Shown here: positions 11,325 to 22,492 of the stretch, in pieces
Layout: every line of letters begins with the position of its first letter
Numbering within the stretch: the first letter of the stretch is position 1
Assembly: GCA_010093485.1 (NCBI GenBank)
Contig: MU001501.1
Coordinates: 1,505,052-1,569,051, forward strand
Direction of reading: 5' to 3'
Source: Karstenula rhodostoma CBS 690.94
Taxonomy: Eukaryota > Ascomycota > Dothideomycetes > Pleosporales > Didymosphaeriaceae
Length of the DNA: 64,000 nt
Made by a program: the position numbers and the translations under genes
Notes under the pieces: generated by a model
Seen by the model: only the letters and a program-made list of their open reading frames with translations
Database searches by the model: none
Told to the model about the DNA's origin: nothing

Positions 11325-11409
11325 TTCTACAAGGAGCTCGTTTTTATTAAGGAATAGCGTGCGCGCGCATTGCGCACTATTTTTTAATGAAAATGAGCTC
11401 CTCGTAGCA
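11325..11409. repeat. Imperfect inverted repeat, hairpin-forming
   Basis: The left arm starts TCTACAAGGAGCTCG and continues TTTTTATTAAGGAATAGCGTG. The right arm ends ATGAGCTCCTCGTAG and pairs with it over about 37 bases, with mismatches that are mostly transitions. The loop is only about 6-8 bases of GC-rich sequence. The shape fits a miniature inverted-repeat element or the fused ends of a decayed DNA transposon. Confidence 0.65.
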
Positions 11410-11559
11410 GCTTTAGGCGGTCAATGTATATCACATATCTTGGCGGTAGCCTAAAACTACAACAGACGCACTTACTTACTTCAGCTTAGTACATTTATTG
11501 CACACTCTAGAGGGCCTGCCAGTTAACGACAAAAGGACCTGATCCTTCGTTTTACCTAT

Positions 11560-11651
11560 CCACAACCAACTCTTCAATTTGTACTACTTTTAGGCGGCAG
11601 TCGCAGCCCATATTTTTGTTCATTACTTCACGGGACACCACTTCGCATCAC
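11560..11651 (+). repeat. Dispersed repeat family, copy 1
   Basis: Shares about 75 bases with segments near 23389 and 59568, in the same orientation. The best conserved cores are CATATTTTTGT and CACGGGACACCACTTCG. It lies in the probable 5' UTR or promoter of the gene starting at 11689. By eye it is about three-quarters identical to copy 3. Confidence 0.65.
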
Positions 11652-11688
11652 GACACAAGGCTACTTCGACTCCGATCACCCAGCAATC

Positions 11689-12930
11689 ATGGCCACACCA
11701 TCATCGCCGGACCCATGGGACTTCCTCACCTTTGACAGGCTAATCGTTAAACCACCCATCGCGACCAACTCCGTCAAAAACTTTCCCCCCGAAGTTATCC
11801 GCTCAGACGCAGAAGATACACACATAGTTATTCACCCACGCTTCCCAGATTTGGTGGAGAAGTTCCTCGCTCACAAACGCGCCCATGGCTCCAACTACGA
11901 AAAAGCCCTTTATACCACCACGGACTTCACCTGGAAGAGCCTCGTTTCGCGCCTCATCACCAAGCGGCCACTGGCTTTTGTGGGCGCTTACGACACCACC
12001 CTCCTGCGGGATGGCACGGATGTAGGCCTCGGGCCGAACAGCCCTAGTTCCAATCTGGAATGGAATCGCAACGGGACAAACTCGCAGCATCGGAATGAAT
12101 GCATTCGACTCGATGAGTACTTGTCATACGATGAGATCATGCTGGGTTCACTTATGGGTGTCAGTGGGCCGAGTCACTTCATCAACGATGGTAACAGGTA
12201 TAACAGTGGGATGCCGGGGAAGAAAGGCACGTTTGAGGAGCGGGGCGTCATTATCGGACTGGTGGGTGCGAGATTTGAGAGGAACGATCGCATGGATTCG
12301 ATCTTCTGCCTACCGTCCAAAGACCACAAGATGACGCCCGGGCTGCAGGCGCGATTTCAAGACTTTTTCGGCGTGGAGCGGAACCCCCAGCCGAAGTTCG
12401 ACACCGAGACGTACAAAGCCCGGATCAGGATCACCGCTGATATCCTCCTTCTCGAAGCCAACGACCGCGCAAAGACCGCGGGCAAGACGGCCTACGTCTA
12501 CGTCGTCGGGCTCGGTTTGGGCGTTTGGCAATACTCGCAAGGTCAAGTGGCACACTACCTCGCTGCCTTCACGGCCTCCCTCCGTGAACTGAGCATCCCG
12601 CATGTAAGCACAGTGGAATTCGCATACATCCCTGTCACGCCTACGCAGCAGAAACGTCTCCAGGACGTGGGTGAGGAGAAGGGCATCCGCGTCCTCTTCA
12701 GCAGGCGTAATCCAGCGGAAAAGTTGGACACCGATGAGCTTCTCGTCTTGAGCTACGCCTGGGATGGCAATTCGTTTCCAGGCAATGAGTACTGGAAGGG
12801 CAGTCTGGCGGGGTCGGGAGATCCGGCGGCGGCGTGCATGAGCACGATTGCGGAGTTGCATAATCCGCTTGTCAATGAGCCATTCACGCACAGGATCAAG
12901 ATTGCAGGCAGCGATGAGGGGTATGCGTGA
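11689..12930 (+). CDS. Conserved fungal protein, possibly DUF4804-type
   Basis: A single-exon 413-residue protein, probably soluble, with no signal peptide or membrane segment. Recognisable stretches are DTHIVIHPRFPDLVEKFL and ALYTTTDFTWKSLVSRLI near the N-terminus, GVIIGLVGARFER in the middle, TAYVYVVGLGLGVWQYSQGQ at about 265, and LSYAWDGNSFPGNEYW near the C-terminus. The last of these, an Asp/Asn/Glu-rich loop after a predicted strand, resembles the DUF4804 family of fungal and bacterial proteins, whose role is unknown. That assignment is from memory of the motif and is tentative. The ATG at 11689 is preceded by a dispersed repeat copy that could contain its promoter. No reaction can be inferred. 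Confidence 0.78.
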   Translation: MATPSSPDPWDFLTFDRLIVKPPIATNSVKNFPPEVIRSDAEDTHIVIHPRFPDLVEKFLAHKRAHGSNYEKALYTTTDFTWKSLVSRLITKRPLAFVGAYDTTLLRDGTDVGLGPNSPSSNLEWNRNGTNSQHRNECIRLDEYLSYDEIMLGSLMGVSGPSHFINDGNRYNSGMPGKKGTFEERGVIIGLVGARFERNDRMDSIFCLPSKDHKMTPGLQARFQDFFGVERNPQPKFDTETYKARIRITADILLLEANDRAKTAGKTAYVYVVGLGLGVWQYSQGQVAHYLAAFTASLRELSIPHVSTVEFAYIPVTPTQQKRLQDVGEEKGIRVLFSRRNPAEKLDTDELLVLSYAWDGNSFPGNEYWKGSLAGSGDPAAACMSTIAELHNPLVNEPFTHRIKIAGSDEGYA

Positions 12931-14017
12931 CCGATTCCGCGTGGAAGGACGCGACAGAGAAAATCTTGAAAGCACCGTAGAAGGATAAACAAGTTGAGGT
13001 CTTAGGAAGGAGCGACAGTAGTGAAGTTCGTGATCAGAGGTCGTTCACGTTGGAACTGAGACGCCATGAGAACCGCTTTGGTATGTCATCTCAAGTTAGT
13101 CATTTCCTTGCGTTTTGCTACTCCCGTTCACGTCGCCAGCTTTGCGGCTCCTATATGAGAGCCAAGCAACCAATATATCTACGAACCAGCTATCCACTCG
13201 GTATTGTATTCTCTGGCACGACGAAGTTTGGGAATCTGATGGTGTTATGTGTAACGTGAGAGTTGTAGAAGGCATCGGCATCTGACAACAATTTGATGAA
13301 GTACACTTGAGGTGCGCTAAGTGCTATAGTGGGATCCATTGACTTGTGCTCATTATCACACAAACCCCACTGTTCGCCCAATCCGGCAGGTCCATCCGAC
13401 GGCTCCATCTCCGCTACACCTACCTCAGCCTAATCACACTACAATCTTGACACTATAGCCCGCTCTAACCACGGTCTCGTGCGATACTATGTAATTTCAC
13501 CGCCGTTGCCTTCCACCAATATCCTAATATCCCCCACGCGCTTTAAACTCGTCTTCTTCATGCCGCCTGCCGCTCTCTCGGCTTGCAAAACGGCATCTTC
13601 GCTGCCGGCGCAGCCAACCGAGTGTGCGTTTGCGAGCAAGGGTGTGGGACAGTTTCGGCCTGGAGATGGGGCGAACCCGCATGTGTGTTCGATTACTGTG
13701 TTTATCAATGATCGTGAAGCGAGGTTGATAATGGATGGGTAGATTGGAACGAGGCTGGAGGCGCTTGAAGAAGTGAGGGTTGAGAGTATATGCTTGGACA
13801 GAGATAGGCATTGGAGAAGTCAGTATAGGAAAGAGATAGTGAAGGCCTAAGGCTGACTACGGCAGAGCGCATCCGTATGAGGAGCCGGCGTATGAGGTGT
13901 ATAAGATGCAAGATCTGTGAGGGTGGTTGTCATGCTTAAGACAGACTTCTTCGATTCTATGAAGGTACTGAACGCTGCGATCACGACGCTATAACGCTCA
14001 GTACCAGTTTTCTTGTA
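12931..14017. other. Intergenic region, no supported gene
   Basis: Short frames on both strands overlap around 13479-13811, but none has a motif, a splice structure or consistent coding character. The right end is the 3' flank of the decarboxylase gene. Confidence 0.4.
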
Positions 14018-15529
14018 TCATGTCTTCTTCCAGGCTTCGACGACGTCAGTCAATACATGCTTGATGATAGGTAGGTCTCGCTTTGCGTCCGTCATCCAGT
14101 TCGACACGGCAAACCTGCAAGCTGGCTTGCCGTCCCAGGCAGTGCCTGATACATAGATCTTGCGCCCCGCTTTGATTCTACTGGTGAGCTCCTTGTTCAG
14201 GCCCTCGTCCTTGGCTCGGAACAAAACGATGATGTAGACACCGTTCAGTACCTCTTCTTTAGGTCGATCAGATCCTGGGAGTAGTTCATAGTCAGGGCTG
14301 TCGATGAGGTATTCAGCTATGCCCCTAGACAGCTCAATTTGCCGTTCAAGCATAGCTCGATATCCGTCCGCACCGTATGCTGTCAAATTGGCATACACTG
14401 GTAGCGCACGGAGTCGACGCGAGTTTTCAAGCCCGACGTTGGAGGGTGACACGAGTGAATCAGTGGCTGCTCCAGTGCTGAGATACGGGGCGTTTGGGTT
14501 CTGGAAGACGCGTTCCGCAATGTCGCGATGACGCGAGAAGAAGAAGCCGCAGTCGTAGGGCACGTTCAGAAGCTTGTGACCGTCGCCAGTGATTGAGTCT
14601 GCGAGATCGAGACCCGCACAGAAAGAGATGATGTCGGAATGAGCTGGAGAGGTGAGAATCCTCCCGAAGATACCAAAAGCACCGTCGACGTGGATCCAGG
14701 CACCATACAAGTCGGCTAGCTTACGGATCTCCTGCATCTCTTCTAACCCTGAAGTAGCGAACAGTCCAGTGTTCACTTCGGATGCGGAGACGGCGATGAT
14801 GGAGGCAGCTCCAGGTCGCTCTAGCAGCTTCTTCAATTGAGGAATGTCGAACTTGTGCGAGGAATTTGGTAGACCGACATCTAGCACTGACGCGCGTCCC
14901 AGGCCCAGGATTCCGGCGGCTTTGACAAGTGAAGAGTGCGGTACAGTGGCCAAAATCTGAATCTTGTCGATGCCAGCACGGTGCATGGCTTCTACAATAC
15001 CCAGCTCGCCGACGCTGCTCACAGTGTCGCTACGGTGAGCAGAAGCCTCTGCAATGGCGTACTCTCTGCCACAGGCGAGACCCAAGATGTTGCTTGCTGT
15101 TGCTCCAGTGGTGAAGAGGCGGTGCGGCCACTGTGATGGTTCGAGCTTCAGGAGCTGAGCCAATAGCGAAGTAGCGGAATCCTCCACGTTCGTGGCTATT
15201 GACTCTTGAGGCAGGTGGACTGCGGCATTTTGGTCGTAGATAGTGACAAGGTTATCGGCAAGTGCCGCGGCAGGCGTGCTGCCGCCGGTCACGAAGCCAT
15301 AGTAGTTTGGTGAGCGGCTAGAACCATTGAAGCCTGGCGCAAGGTCTTCTCGGATGTGCCTGATCGTTTCTTCAAAGCCCACTCCAGATGATGAGAGAGT
15401 TGCCTGTAACTTTCCGCGTGCCTGCGTTACGGTGGTGTCCGACGGGAGGACATTTTCAGGTGGTGGTTGGAGGTGAAGGCCAGAGATCGCAGAGGCGAGC
15501 TGAGAGAACGTGTCTGGATCGGCATGCAT
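14018..15529 (-). CDS. PLP-dependent group II decarboxylase-like protein
   Basis: A 503-residue single-exon protein of the aromatic L-amino acid decarboxylase fold, which uses pyridoxal phosphate to remove CO2 from amino acids. The PLP lysine is Lys319 in SITGDGHKLLN, the family signature (DxxHK). The substrate-side loop SPNYYGFVTGGSTPAA at about 70, the TTGATASNILGL segment that contacts the phosphate, and HVDGAFGIFG with the conserved Asp and Ala of the ring-binding strand are all present. The expected His stacking on the PLP ring is not obvious, so the substrate could differ from that of DOPA or tyrosine decarboxylases. Length is normal for the family. It is divergent from the RecQ gene with 281 bases between starts. 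Not part of a recognisable biosynthetic cluster. Confidence 0.88.
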   Translation of the reverse strand: MHADPDTFSQLASAISGLHLQPPPENVLPSDTTVTQARGKLQATLSSSGVGFEETIRHIREDLAPGFNGSSRSPNYYGFVTGGSTPAAALADNLVTIYDQNAAVHLPQESIATNVEDSATSLLAQLLKLEPSQWPHRLFTTGATASNILGLACGREYAIAEASAHRSDTVSSVGELGIVEAMHRAGIDKIQILATVPHSSLVKAAGILGLGRASVLDVGLPNSSHKFDIPQLKKLLERPGAASIIAVSASEVNTGLFATSGLEEMQEIRKLADLYGAWIHVDGAFGIFGRILTSPAHSDIISFCAGLDLADSITGDGHKLLNVPYDCGFFFSRHRDIAERVFQNPNAPYLSTGAATDSLVSPSNVGLENSRRLRALPVYANLTAYGADGYRAMLERQIELSRGIAEYLIDSPDYELLPGSDRPKEEVLNGVYIIVLFRAKDEGLNKELTSRIKAGRKIYVSGTAWDGKPACRFAVSNWMTDAKRDLPIIKHVLTDVVEAWKKT

Positions 15530-15810
15530 TTCGAGATGTAGTTTGACAGAAGAGTTGAAAGAAGGGTGAAGGAGTCATCGCAAAGTATTGTAGGTGAGAT
15601 GCTCCGATTCTGGTCACGTGGACAGGCGTGCGTTAGTCAGGACGAAAGCAGGCTAGCGCGAGACAGGCGCGCCCGAGTAACGCGACTGCACAACATGTTC
15701 CCGTCCGAACCCCCACATCGCCACCGCGACGCCTTTTGAGCCTCCCGTCGCATGCATGACTACGCGCCGCCTGCCAATGCAGACCTTCTTGCGGAACAGG
15801 CGACACCCTA

Positions 15811-18800
15811 ATGCCTACCAAGAACAATCTCAGCGCTGAACTCAAGTGGCTGTTATCCGCGAAGCCATTCATTCCGCCCGCCGCTTCACTCGTTACATAC
15901 GACCCCGACGCCCCAGCAAGCTCAGCGACGATTTCGCAGCCTTCTTCTTTCTCGATAGATCCTCTGTCGAACAATGAACCAGCCGCGGTGGCTGCCCGCG
16001 GAATCACCCCAACGATACCGCCCGTGTCTCGCGCCCGCACCGTCGACATACACAGATTGCCCTCGGAACAGGCAGCACCGGAAGGCATGGCACGGCTGAG
16101 GGCTACGCCCAAGGAGAACAAAGCTCGACTTGTGCTCGCCGGGCTCGACACGAAGAACGCGCGTTCGGCCTCGGGGAGCAGCGCTGCAGCAAGAAGCCTG
16201 GCAGCCTCGACTACGCCGATAGCTGAACCGTCAGCAACTCGCAAACACCGCGTCCAGGCACCATTTATTGAGGCGATAGACTTGACCGATCTCGATGGAA
16301 AGCAACAATCCCCAAGCAAAAATCGTGGAAAGAAGAGGAAGAGCGATGAGTATGCGGCGGACCTCAGGCAGCACAAATCTCCACGCCCAGATGAGACAAT
16401 ACCTGCATCGAGCCCCAGCACCGATTATGACGGATTTGCCAACATCGATGATTTGATGACCTTTGTTCCGGAAAGCCCACCTCCGCCTTACTCGACAACT
16501 GTGTCTAATGGACGTTTGATGCAAGTCAACGAGGAACCCGTTCAGACTAGTCGGAAGCGCAAGCCATTGAGCCGTGTTCCGTCCGAAACAACGGCTCCTG
16601 CGAAGAAGCTGGGAAGATCGACTCGTAGTCCTTCGCCTTTGAAAGGCACGCAATCCATAGGTAACAATGCATCCAAGCGAAGAGGTCAAAATACAGTCCT
16701 GGACTCCGAGGATGATGACTTCGAATCTCTGGACGGATTCGAGCTCGACGTCGTCCCCATGGGCAGTCCGGAAAAGCAAACGTCGATTCATTTTGATACC
16801 GCTAGTCATTTGTCACAGATGGGGCTCCCTATTCGGTCGCCTTCTAAACCTCGAGGGGCACCCAGCCGTTCTCAGGCAACAAAACATGACCCTCTAGTTA
16901 CTCCCGAAACATCCCAATCTTCGAAAACAACGCGCCCGTCTCCAACCAAAGTGCAGCCCATACCGACATCCACACTTCAGTCTCTTCCTGCTCCCGCCGC
17001 TTCGCAATTGTCAAAAGAGGAAAAGTCCAACATTTGTCAAGCAGTTGAAATGTTCCTAGACTCGGAAGGGTGTCGGTTGAAACGACACATTGAATCTGCG
17101 GTAGGCACCTGGGCGAAGGCTAAAGATACCTACCTCAAGCATGCGGAAGCCGGCACATCAACGCCAGCGCATCAAGAAGCTATTAAGCGCGCAAACACAC
17201 AGAAGAAAGCTCTGGAGCAGCTTCTAACCATGAAGTGCCGGCACGAAGATCTGACCGCCAAGCGGCAGGGGCTTAGGGAAAAGATTGCTGAGGATCTTGA
17301 CAATGACGAGTTCAACGTCGAAGATACTCAAGCATTGAGTAGCTATGCCAAGGATCTCGACGACCTGCAAGTGCAGATGTATTACCTTTTCAAGGACGCC
17401 GGTTTGGCGAAATACATGGACATGGCCATCGACGCTACCAACCAGAATATAGGTAAAGTCGTTATAAAGTCTACGCAGGCCACCCCAACATCGAACAACC
17501 CCAAAATGGCTACAGCACCAGGCCCGGATCATGTACCCCAAACACAATACATCAAGCAGACGCAAATCTCCAGACATGAAGTCTGGACACCGTCACGACG
17601 TATTCGGTTCGCTGAAACCCGCATCATCGAGTCGACCCCTCCACGTCTCGATTGGAAAACAGAACCGCGCACACGTCCTGCGCCTGGGAGTCATGTAGCG
17701 TTTCCTTCGGGATCAGATGCACGTCGTCGAGATGGTTCGCCCCCATCGCTATCGCGTTCGCTCCATCGAGGTGTGACCAAAACAGTAGAGCCGTTCGTTA
17801 TATCTGACGATGACTTCGGAGACGATTTCGATGACGATGATGTCAATTCGATTGGCGAAACGATGGATGCGGCGCCCGAAGCATTTGATATCAACGAGGA
17901 AGATTTCTGCGACGAAGACGATGATAATCTTTTCCATGAAATCAGCAATATTGATGAGAACAGACCCCGTGGTGGATACGATTGGAAGGGCGACAGGGTG
18001 GACGCACGAAGCGTCCAACCGGTCAGAGGAGTTCTCAAAGAAGCCTCCGCGAACAAAATGCAGCAACGTAAAAGTCCATCATCTCCCCAGAAACCGCAGC
18101 TTAATGCGCCCGGTATGAACCATGAATGGTCGAAGGAAGTTCGGGATGCATTGCTTTACAAATTCGGGCTTCGAGGCTTCCGTCCAGGCCAACTAGATGC
18201 CGTCAACACAACACTAAAGGGCGAACATTGCTTTGTGCTCATGCCCACTGGAGGTGGCAAGTCTTTATGCTACCAACTACCTTCGGTCATCAAGTCAGGA
18301 AAGACCCGGGGTGTGACCATCGTGGTGTCGCCTTTGCTAAGCCTGATGGAGGATCAGGTCGATGCTTGCCGGAACCGTTTCGGCATGCAAGCATTCCTCA
18401 TTAACGGAGAATCCACAGCGGAGCACAAGGAAGGAATCATGGACGGTCTTAAAGAACGCGACCCTCAAGATTTTATAAACGTGCTTTATGTGACTCCGGA
18501 GATGCTTAGTAAGAATCAACGGATGATCAACGCATTTCAACAACTCCATCGCCGCAACCGTTTAGCCCGAGTCGTTATCGACGAAGCTCATTGCGTGAGT
18601 CAATGGGGCCACGACTTCAGACCTGACTACAAGGCACTGGGCGACGTGGTGCGTCAGTTCTCCGGCGTACCGATAATTGCCCTCACTGCTACAGCGACTC
18701 AGCTAGTACGGACCGACGTCATGGCGAACCTGGGTATTGGTGGCTCTCGTTTGATAGCGCAGAGTTTCAATCGTCCGAACTTGTCCTACTCCGTCTTACC

Positions 18801-21003
18801 AAAGGCCAAGAACATCGTGCAAAACATTGCGGACTTGATCAAATCCCAGTTCCCTGGCAAATGCGGTATTGTTTATTGCCTCTCTCGCAAGAGCTGCGAG
18901 ACTGTCGCAAAGAAACTTACTGATCTCGGCATCTCGGCTTACCACTACCATGCCGGAATGGATCCACCCGAGAGATCGGATGTCCAGCGGAAATGGCAGG
19001 CCAACAAGTATCATGTCATCGTTGCCACGATTGCGTTTGGGATGGGTATCGACAAAGCTGATGTGCGTTTCGTGGTGCACCACTCGTTACCGAAGAGCTT
19101 GGAGGGGTATTATCAAGAGACTGGCCGCGCAGGGAGAGATGGTAAGAAGTCATCATGCTATCTGTACTACAACTATGGCGACTGCAAAATCCTGAAGAAG
19201 ATGATTGATGAAGGAGAGGGCAGCAGGGAGCAAAAGCAACGTCAGCACGATATGCTCCGGAATGTCATTCAATTTTGCGAGAACAAGAGCGACTGCCGCA
19301 GGGTGCAAGTGCTCAACTACTTTAGCGAGTCCTTCAAGAAGGAGGATTGCGGGGAATCCTGCGACAATTGCACGTCAGGTGCCACATTCGAGGAGAAGGA
19401 TCTCTCTCAATACGCACAGAAAGCCATTGAGCTGGTCAGGAAGGTACACGAATCCAAGGTCACGGTGTTGCAATGCGTCGACGCATTCCGTGGAGCAAAA
19501 AATGCCAAGATAAAGAAGGCCGACATTGGCGATATCTTTGGTTTTGGGGCTGCTCTAGAAAGGGGCGATGTCGAACGCGTCTTTAACCATTTACTAGAGT
19601 CTCGCGCTTTGGCAGAGACTTCTGTATCGAACAAGATGGGGTTCGCGACCAACTACATTCATGTAAGTGTGACGGTGCCGCTTCGCAATATCAGCTAACA
19701 ACGACAGCTTGGCCCGAGAAGTCGTGAGTACGCGAGCGGCACGAAACCTTTTAGTATGCAGGTTCGTGTGACCCCTCGCAAGAAGCCGGTCACGCAAAAA
19801 GAGCCCAAGAAGAAAGCGCCCAAGAACCGACCTGAATACCCTTCCACCAATGTATCCTCACCGGTCCGAGGCCCGCCTAAACGAAGTATCAAATCGTACA
19901 CATACAACGCAGACGATGACGAGGATCATCGTGGTGCCGCTCCTCAGCCGTCACGCGGAAAGAGCCGAGTCCGATACGACAACGACTTCGTAATACCTGA
20001 CGATGATGACGACGACGACTACAACGATTTTGCGCCCGTACGCGAAGCAAGGCCTCTCCCTCAACGATCGATGCAAAAGACACACAGTGCACCAATCACT
20101 GTAGACAAGAGGCTCAGTGGCCTAGATGAGCTCCAGCAAGACATCCTGCGCGATTACATGACCGGCGCCAAGAATGCGATCAAGGACCTCAAGTTCAAGA
20201 AAGGTCTCAGACTCGCCCCATTCTCCGATACCGTTCTCCGCGAAATGGGGCTCGATCTTCCCAACAGCACCGAGGAGATGCTTGCAATCCCCGGCATCAA
20301 TCCGGAAATGGTCAGACTCTACGGAAAGAAATTCTTGATTCTTATCAAGAACACGAGGGAAATCTTTACATCAGCAGGATGCTTGCCTGCACCCAAAAAC
20401 TTACTTCGACGAGCTCCGATCGAGGACGACGGAGACGAAGAATTTGAAGATGATGACGACTATGAGGAAAGGCCTGCAGACCCAAACCATCGAATCGAGA
20501 TCGATCTTCTCGGGGAAAGCGACGGCGATGGCGAAGGACAAGCGCAGGTGCAAGCTGAAAACGAGAGCGTCGTGTCAATGGGTGACTTTGAAGAAGATGA
20601 CGACGACGGCGATGACGAAGGAGCCGTGCACACGAGCCATTTTTTCAGCCACCCGGTCAACCCACAAGTGGAGGCGTTCAACAGACGTTTCTCGCAAGCC
20701 GAACCAGCAAGGCCGAATCCCCGTCCGAAGGCATCCAGCGGGGCTAGAGCTGCTGCTCCTAGGGCTGGTTCCTCCAAACCACCCTTCAGGAAGAAAAACC
20801 ACCGCAAACGAACTTCTGGAGATGGGTATGCCGGGGTGAAGAAAAGGGGGTCGAGCAAAGCGCCTAGTGCTAAGAGAGCTAGCGGAGCCGGCGGCTCGAG
20901 GAGGACGCCTTCGAACGGCACTGGCAATCGAAGATCCGGTGGGGGTGGAGGTGGAGGCGGAGGCGGAGGATGGGGTGGCATCATGGCGATGCCGACTGCA
21001 TGA
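15811..21003 (+). CDS. RecQ-family DNA helicase, Sgs1/BLM type
   Basis: A 3'-5' DNA helicase acting in double Holliday junction dissolution, replication fork repair and recombination control. Exons 15811-19662 and 19708-21003, joined by a 45-base GTAAGT...ACAG intron, give 1,715 residues, in the range of fungal Sgs1 homologues. The N-terminal 780 residues are Ser/Pro/acid rich, as expected for the Top3-Rmi1 interaction region. Helicase motifs: Walker A at 812-818 (PTGGGKS), DEAH at 924-927, ALTATAT, and TGRAGRDG with the arginine finger. A zinc-binding RQC region follows (CENKSDCRR, CGESCDNC), then an HRDC domain at about 1420-1495 (LDELQQDILRDY). The C-terminus is basic with an eleven-Gly run. 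The splice joins NYIH to LGPRSREYA, restoring the winged helix. Start chosen at MPTKNNLSAELKWLL, the first ATG of the frame. Confidence 0.95.
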
Positions 21004-21178
21004 GTCATTGAGTGATTCGCTAAGAGTGACTAGCAGTGTGTTGTATATCATCACGAAACACATTTTAATACGATATCACGAAGGCATCTTGGCGTATTTG
21101 GGTTCGCGGACATTGCTCGTCGTAATACTGAACAAGGTACACCCATGACGTTGTCATGTCCACGAAGGGCTTTCCCGT

Positions 21179-21650
21179 TCAGGCCTTCACAGCACCACTC
21201 CGCTGCTCAGCGATGATATTCTGCTCGATGCGCACCTTCCTCGCCTCCTCGGCCTCGCTGCTGACGTCGCCGAAAACGGCATCCATTTCCTCGAGGGATT
21301 TACCCATGGTCTCGGGAACCAGGAAGAAGGTGAAGACGAAAGCGAGACCGCAGAAGACGGCGAAGAAGGTGTAGGCTCCGTAGCCGGTGTTTTGCACGAG
21401 AGGGGGCGTGACGAGGCCCTGGGTTTTCCGTTAGTATTGCAATCATAGCGGAGCGTGGGGTGTGGACTTACGATGATAAAGTTGTTGAGCCAGTTGGAGC
21501 ACGTGGACAGGGCGACGCCCTTCGCGCGGAGGGAGCTTGGGAAGATTTCCGACGGCATCGCCCACGGTACGGGACCCCAGGTTGCGCCGAAGCTGAACAT
21601 GTAGACACGCAACGAAGGTTCTGGTTGTTGCCGTCCAGGTCGAAGCTGCA
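21179..21650 (-). pseudogene. Hexose transporter (MFS) 3' remnant
   Basis: The last quarter of a sugar porter is preserved. The exon ending at 21472 contains YMFSFGATWGPVPWAMPSE, a family signature, followed by IFPSSLRAKGVALSTCSNWLNN. A 53-base GTAAGT...CCCAG intron (21419-21471) leads to the last exon, starting GLVTPPLVQNTGYGAY, then the last helix and PETMGKSLEEMD (the PETxGxxLE motif), with a stop at 21179. Upstream of YMFSF the frame shifts among three frames and the other nine or so helices are absent, so no complete transporter can be made. Intact relatives have about 530 residues and 12 helices and import glucose or related sugars. It is convergent with the RecQ gene, whose stop lies 175 bases away. 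Confidence 0.8.
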
Positions 21651-22492
21651 TGTCTTCGAACAACGGGCAGACCAGTCCTGTTATTGAGCCAGCAACAACA
21701 TCCACCTACAATATACGCGCATCAATTGATCTTTGAAGAAGTTCAGCTTCACTACTTTATCCCTCTTCTCGATGGATGCACAAGCAATGCTCGATTCGTG
21801 AGATGGACAAGATGACGTCATGCCGTAGCAAAGCCCGCGGTCTTTGAATGTCTCCAGGCTTCCCCAGCTTCCTATCCACTCTCGTCTCGGGGCGCATACC
21901 TTCCTCCCTCCCGAGCTCGTCAAGTCTGTTGCAGCGCGGAGGCTAGCTGGTTTACGACGGTACGGCGGAGACTTTAGCCTTCTTGGAACTAGACAGGAAA
22001 GCCGACCCGCTCTTGGCACGGCACTGGGCTTTGGGAAAACATTAGGAAGAAACCTTATCCATTGGCAAGGCCCTCGTTGTCGATGCTAACCTGCCTAACC
22101 ACCAAATGTGGAGGGAAATGCGGGGGGCGGCCTGGTTGTGGACGAAACTACTACCATCCACGAACGGCCAATTACTCTTGGCGCCGTGTCCCGAGGCCCT
22201 ACCGTCCGTTCCATGTCACACCTGGGTATGATACTATGTATAAGGACCACGTGGACGTGATCCGGAACCGTTCTGCCAATCTTTTCGCGAAAAAATAAGG
22301 CGTCGATATCTTGCCAAACGAGCAAAGAAACATTGCCGCTGCTCACCCAATAAGCACTCGTACCGCAGATACGATATATTCGACTGTCACAGTCGTCAGC
22401 TCGGGCTCTATCTGCGTTCAATGGGAACACACCACATGCTGCACGTGCGCGAAAGATAACATCTAATAGGATGTATTATAGAGTGTATATTC
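21651..22492. other. Region upstream of transporter remnant, no gene
   Basis: The remaining part of the sugar transporter is not recognisable here in any frame. Short open frames lack motifs. It may be replaced or heavily mutated sequence. Confidence 0.35.

Larger units (their letters stand above)
10937..11688. other. AT-rich intergenic region with repeat remnants
   Basis: No gene is supported. The segment from about 11160 to 11520 is more AT-rich than its flanks and contains an imperfect inverted repeat (11325-11409) and GGCGCG-containing blocks near 11178 and 11292. It then runs into a dispersed repeat copy at about 11560-11651, immediately upstream of the next start codon. Confidence 0.5.

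Noticed and set aside
13479..13811. A small gene on either strand
   Set aside because: Overlapping frames on both strands, no motif, no homologue that I recognise and no splice signals supporting either.
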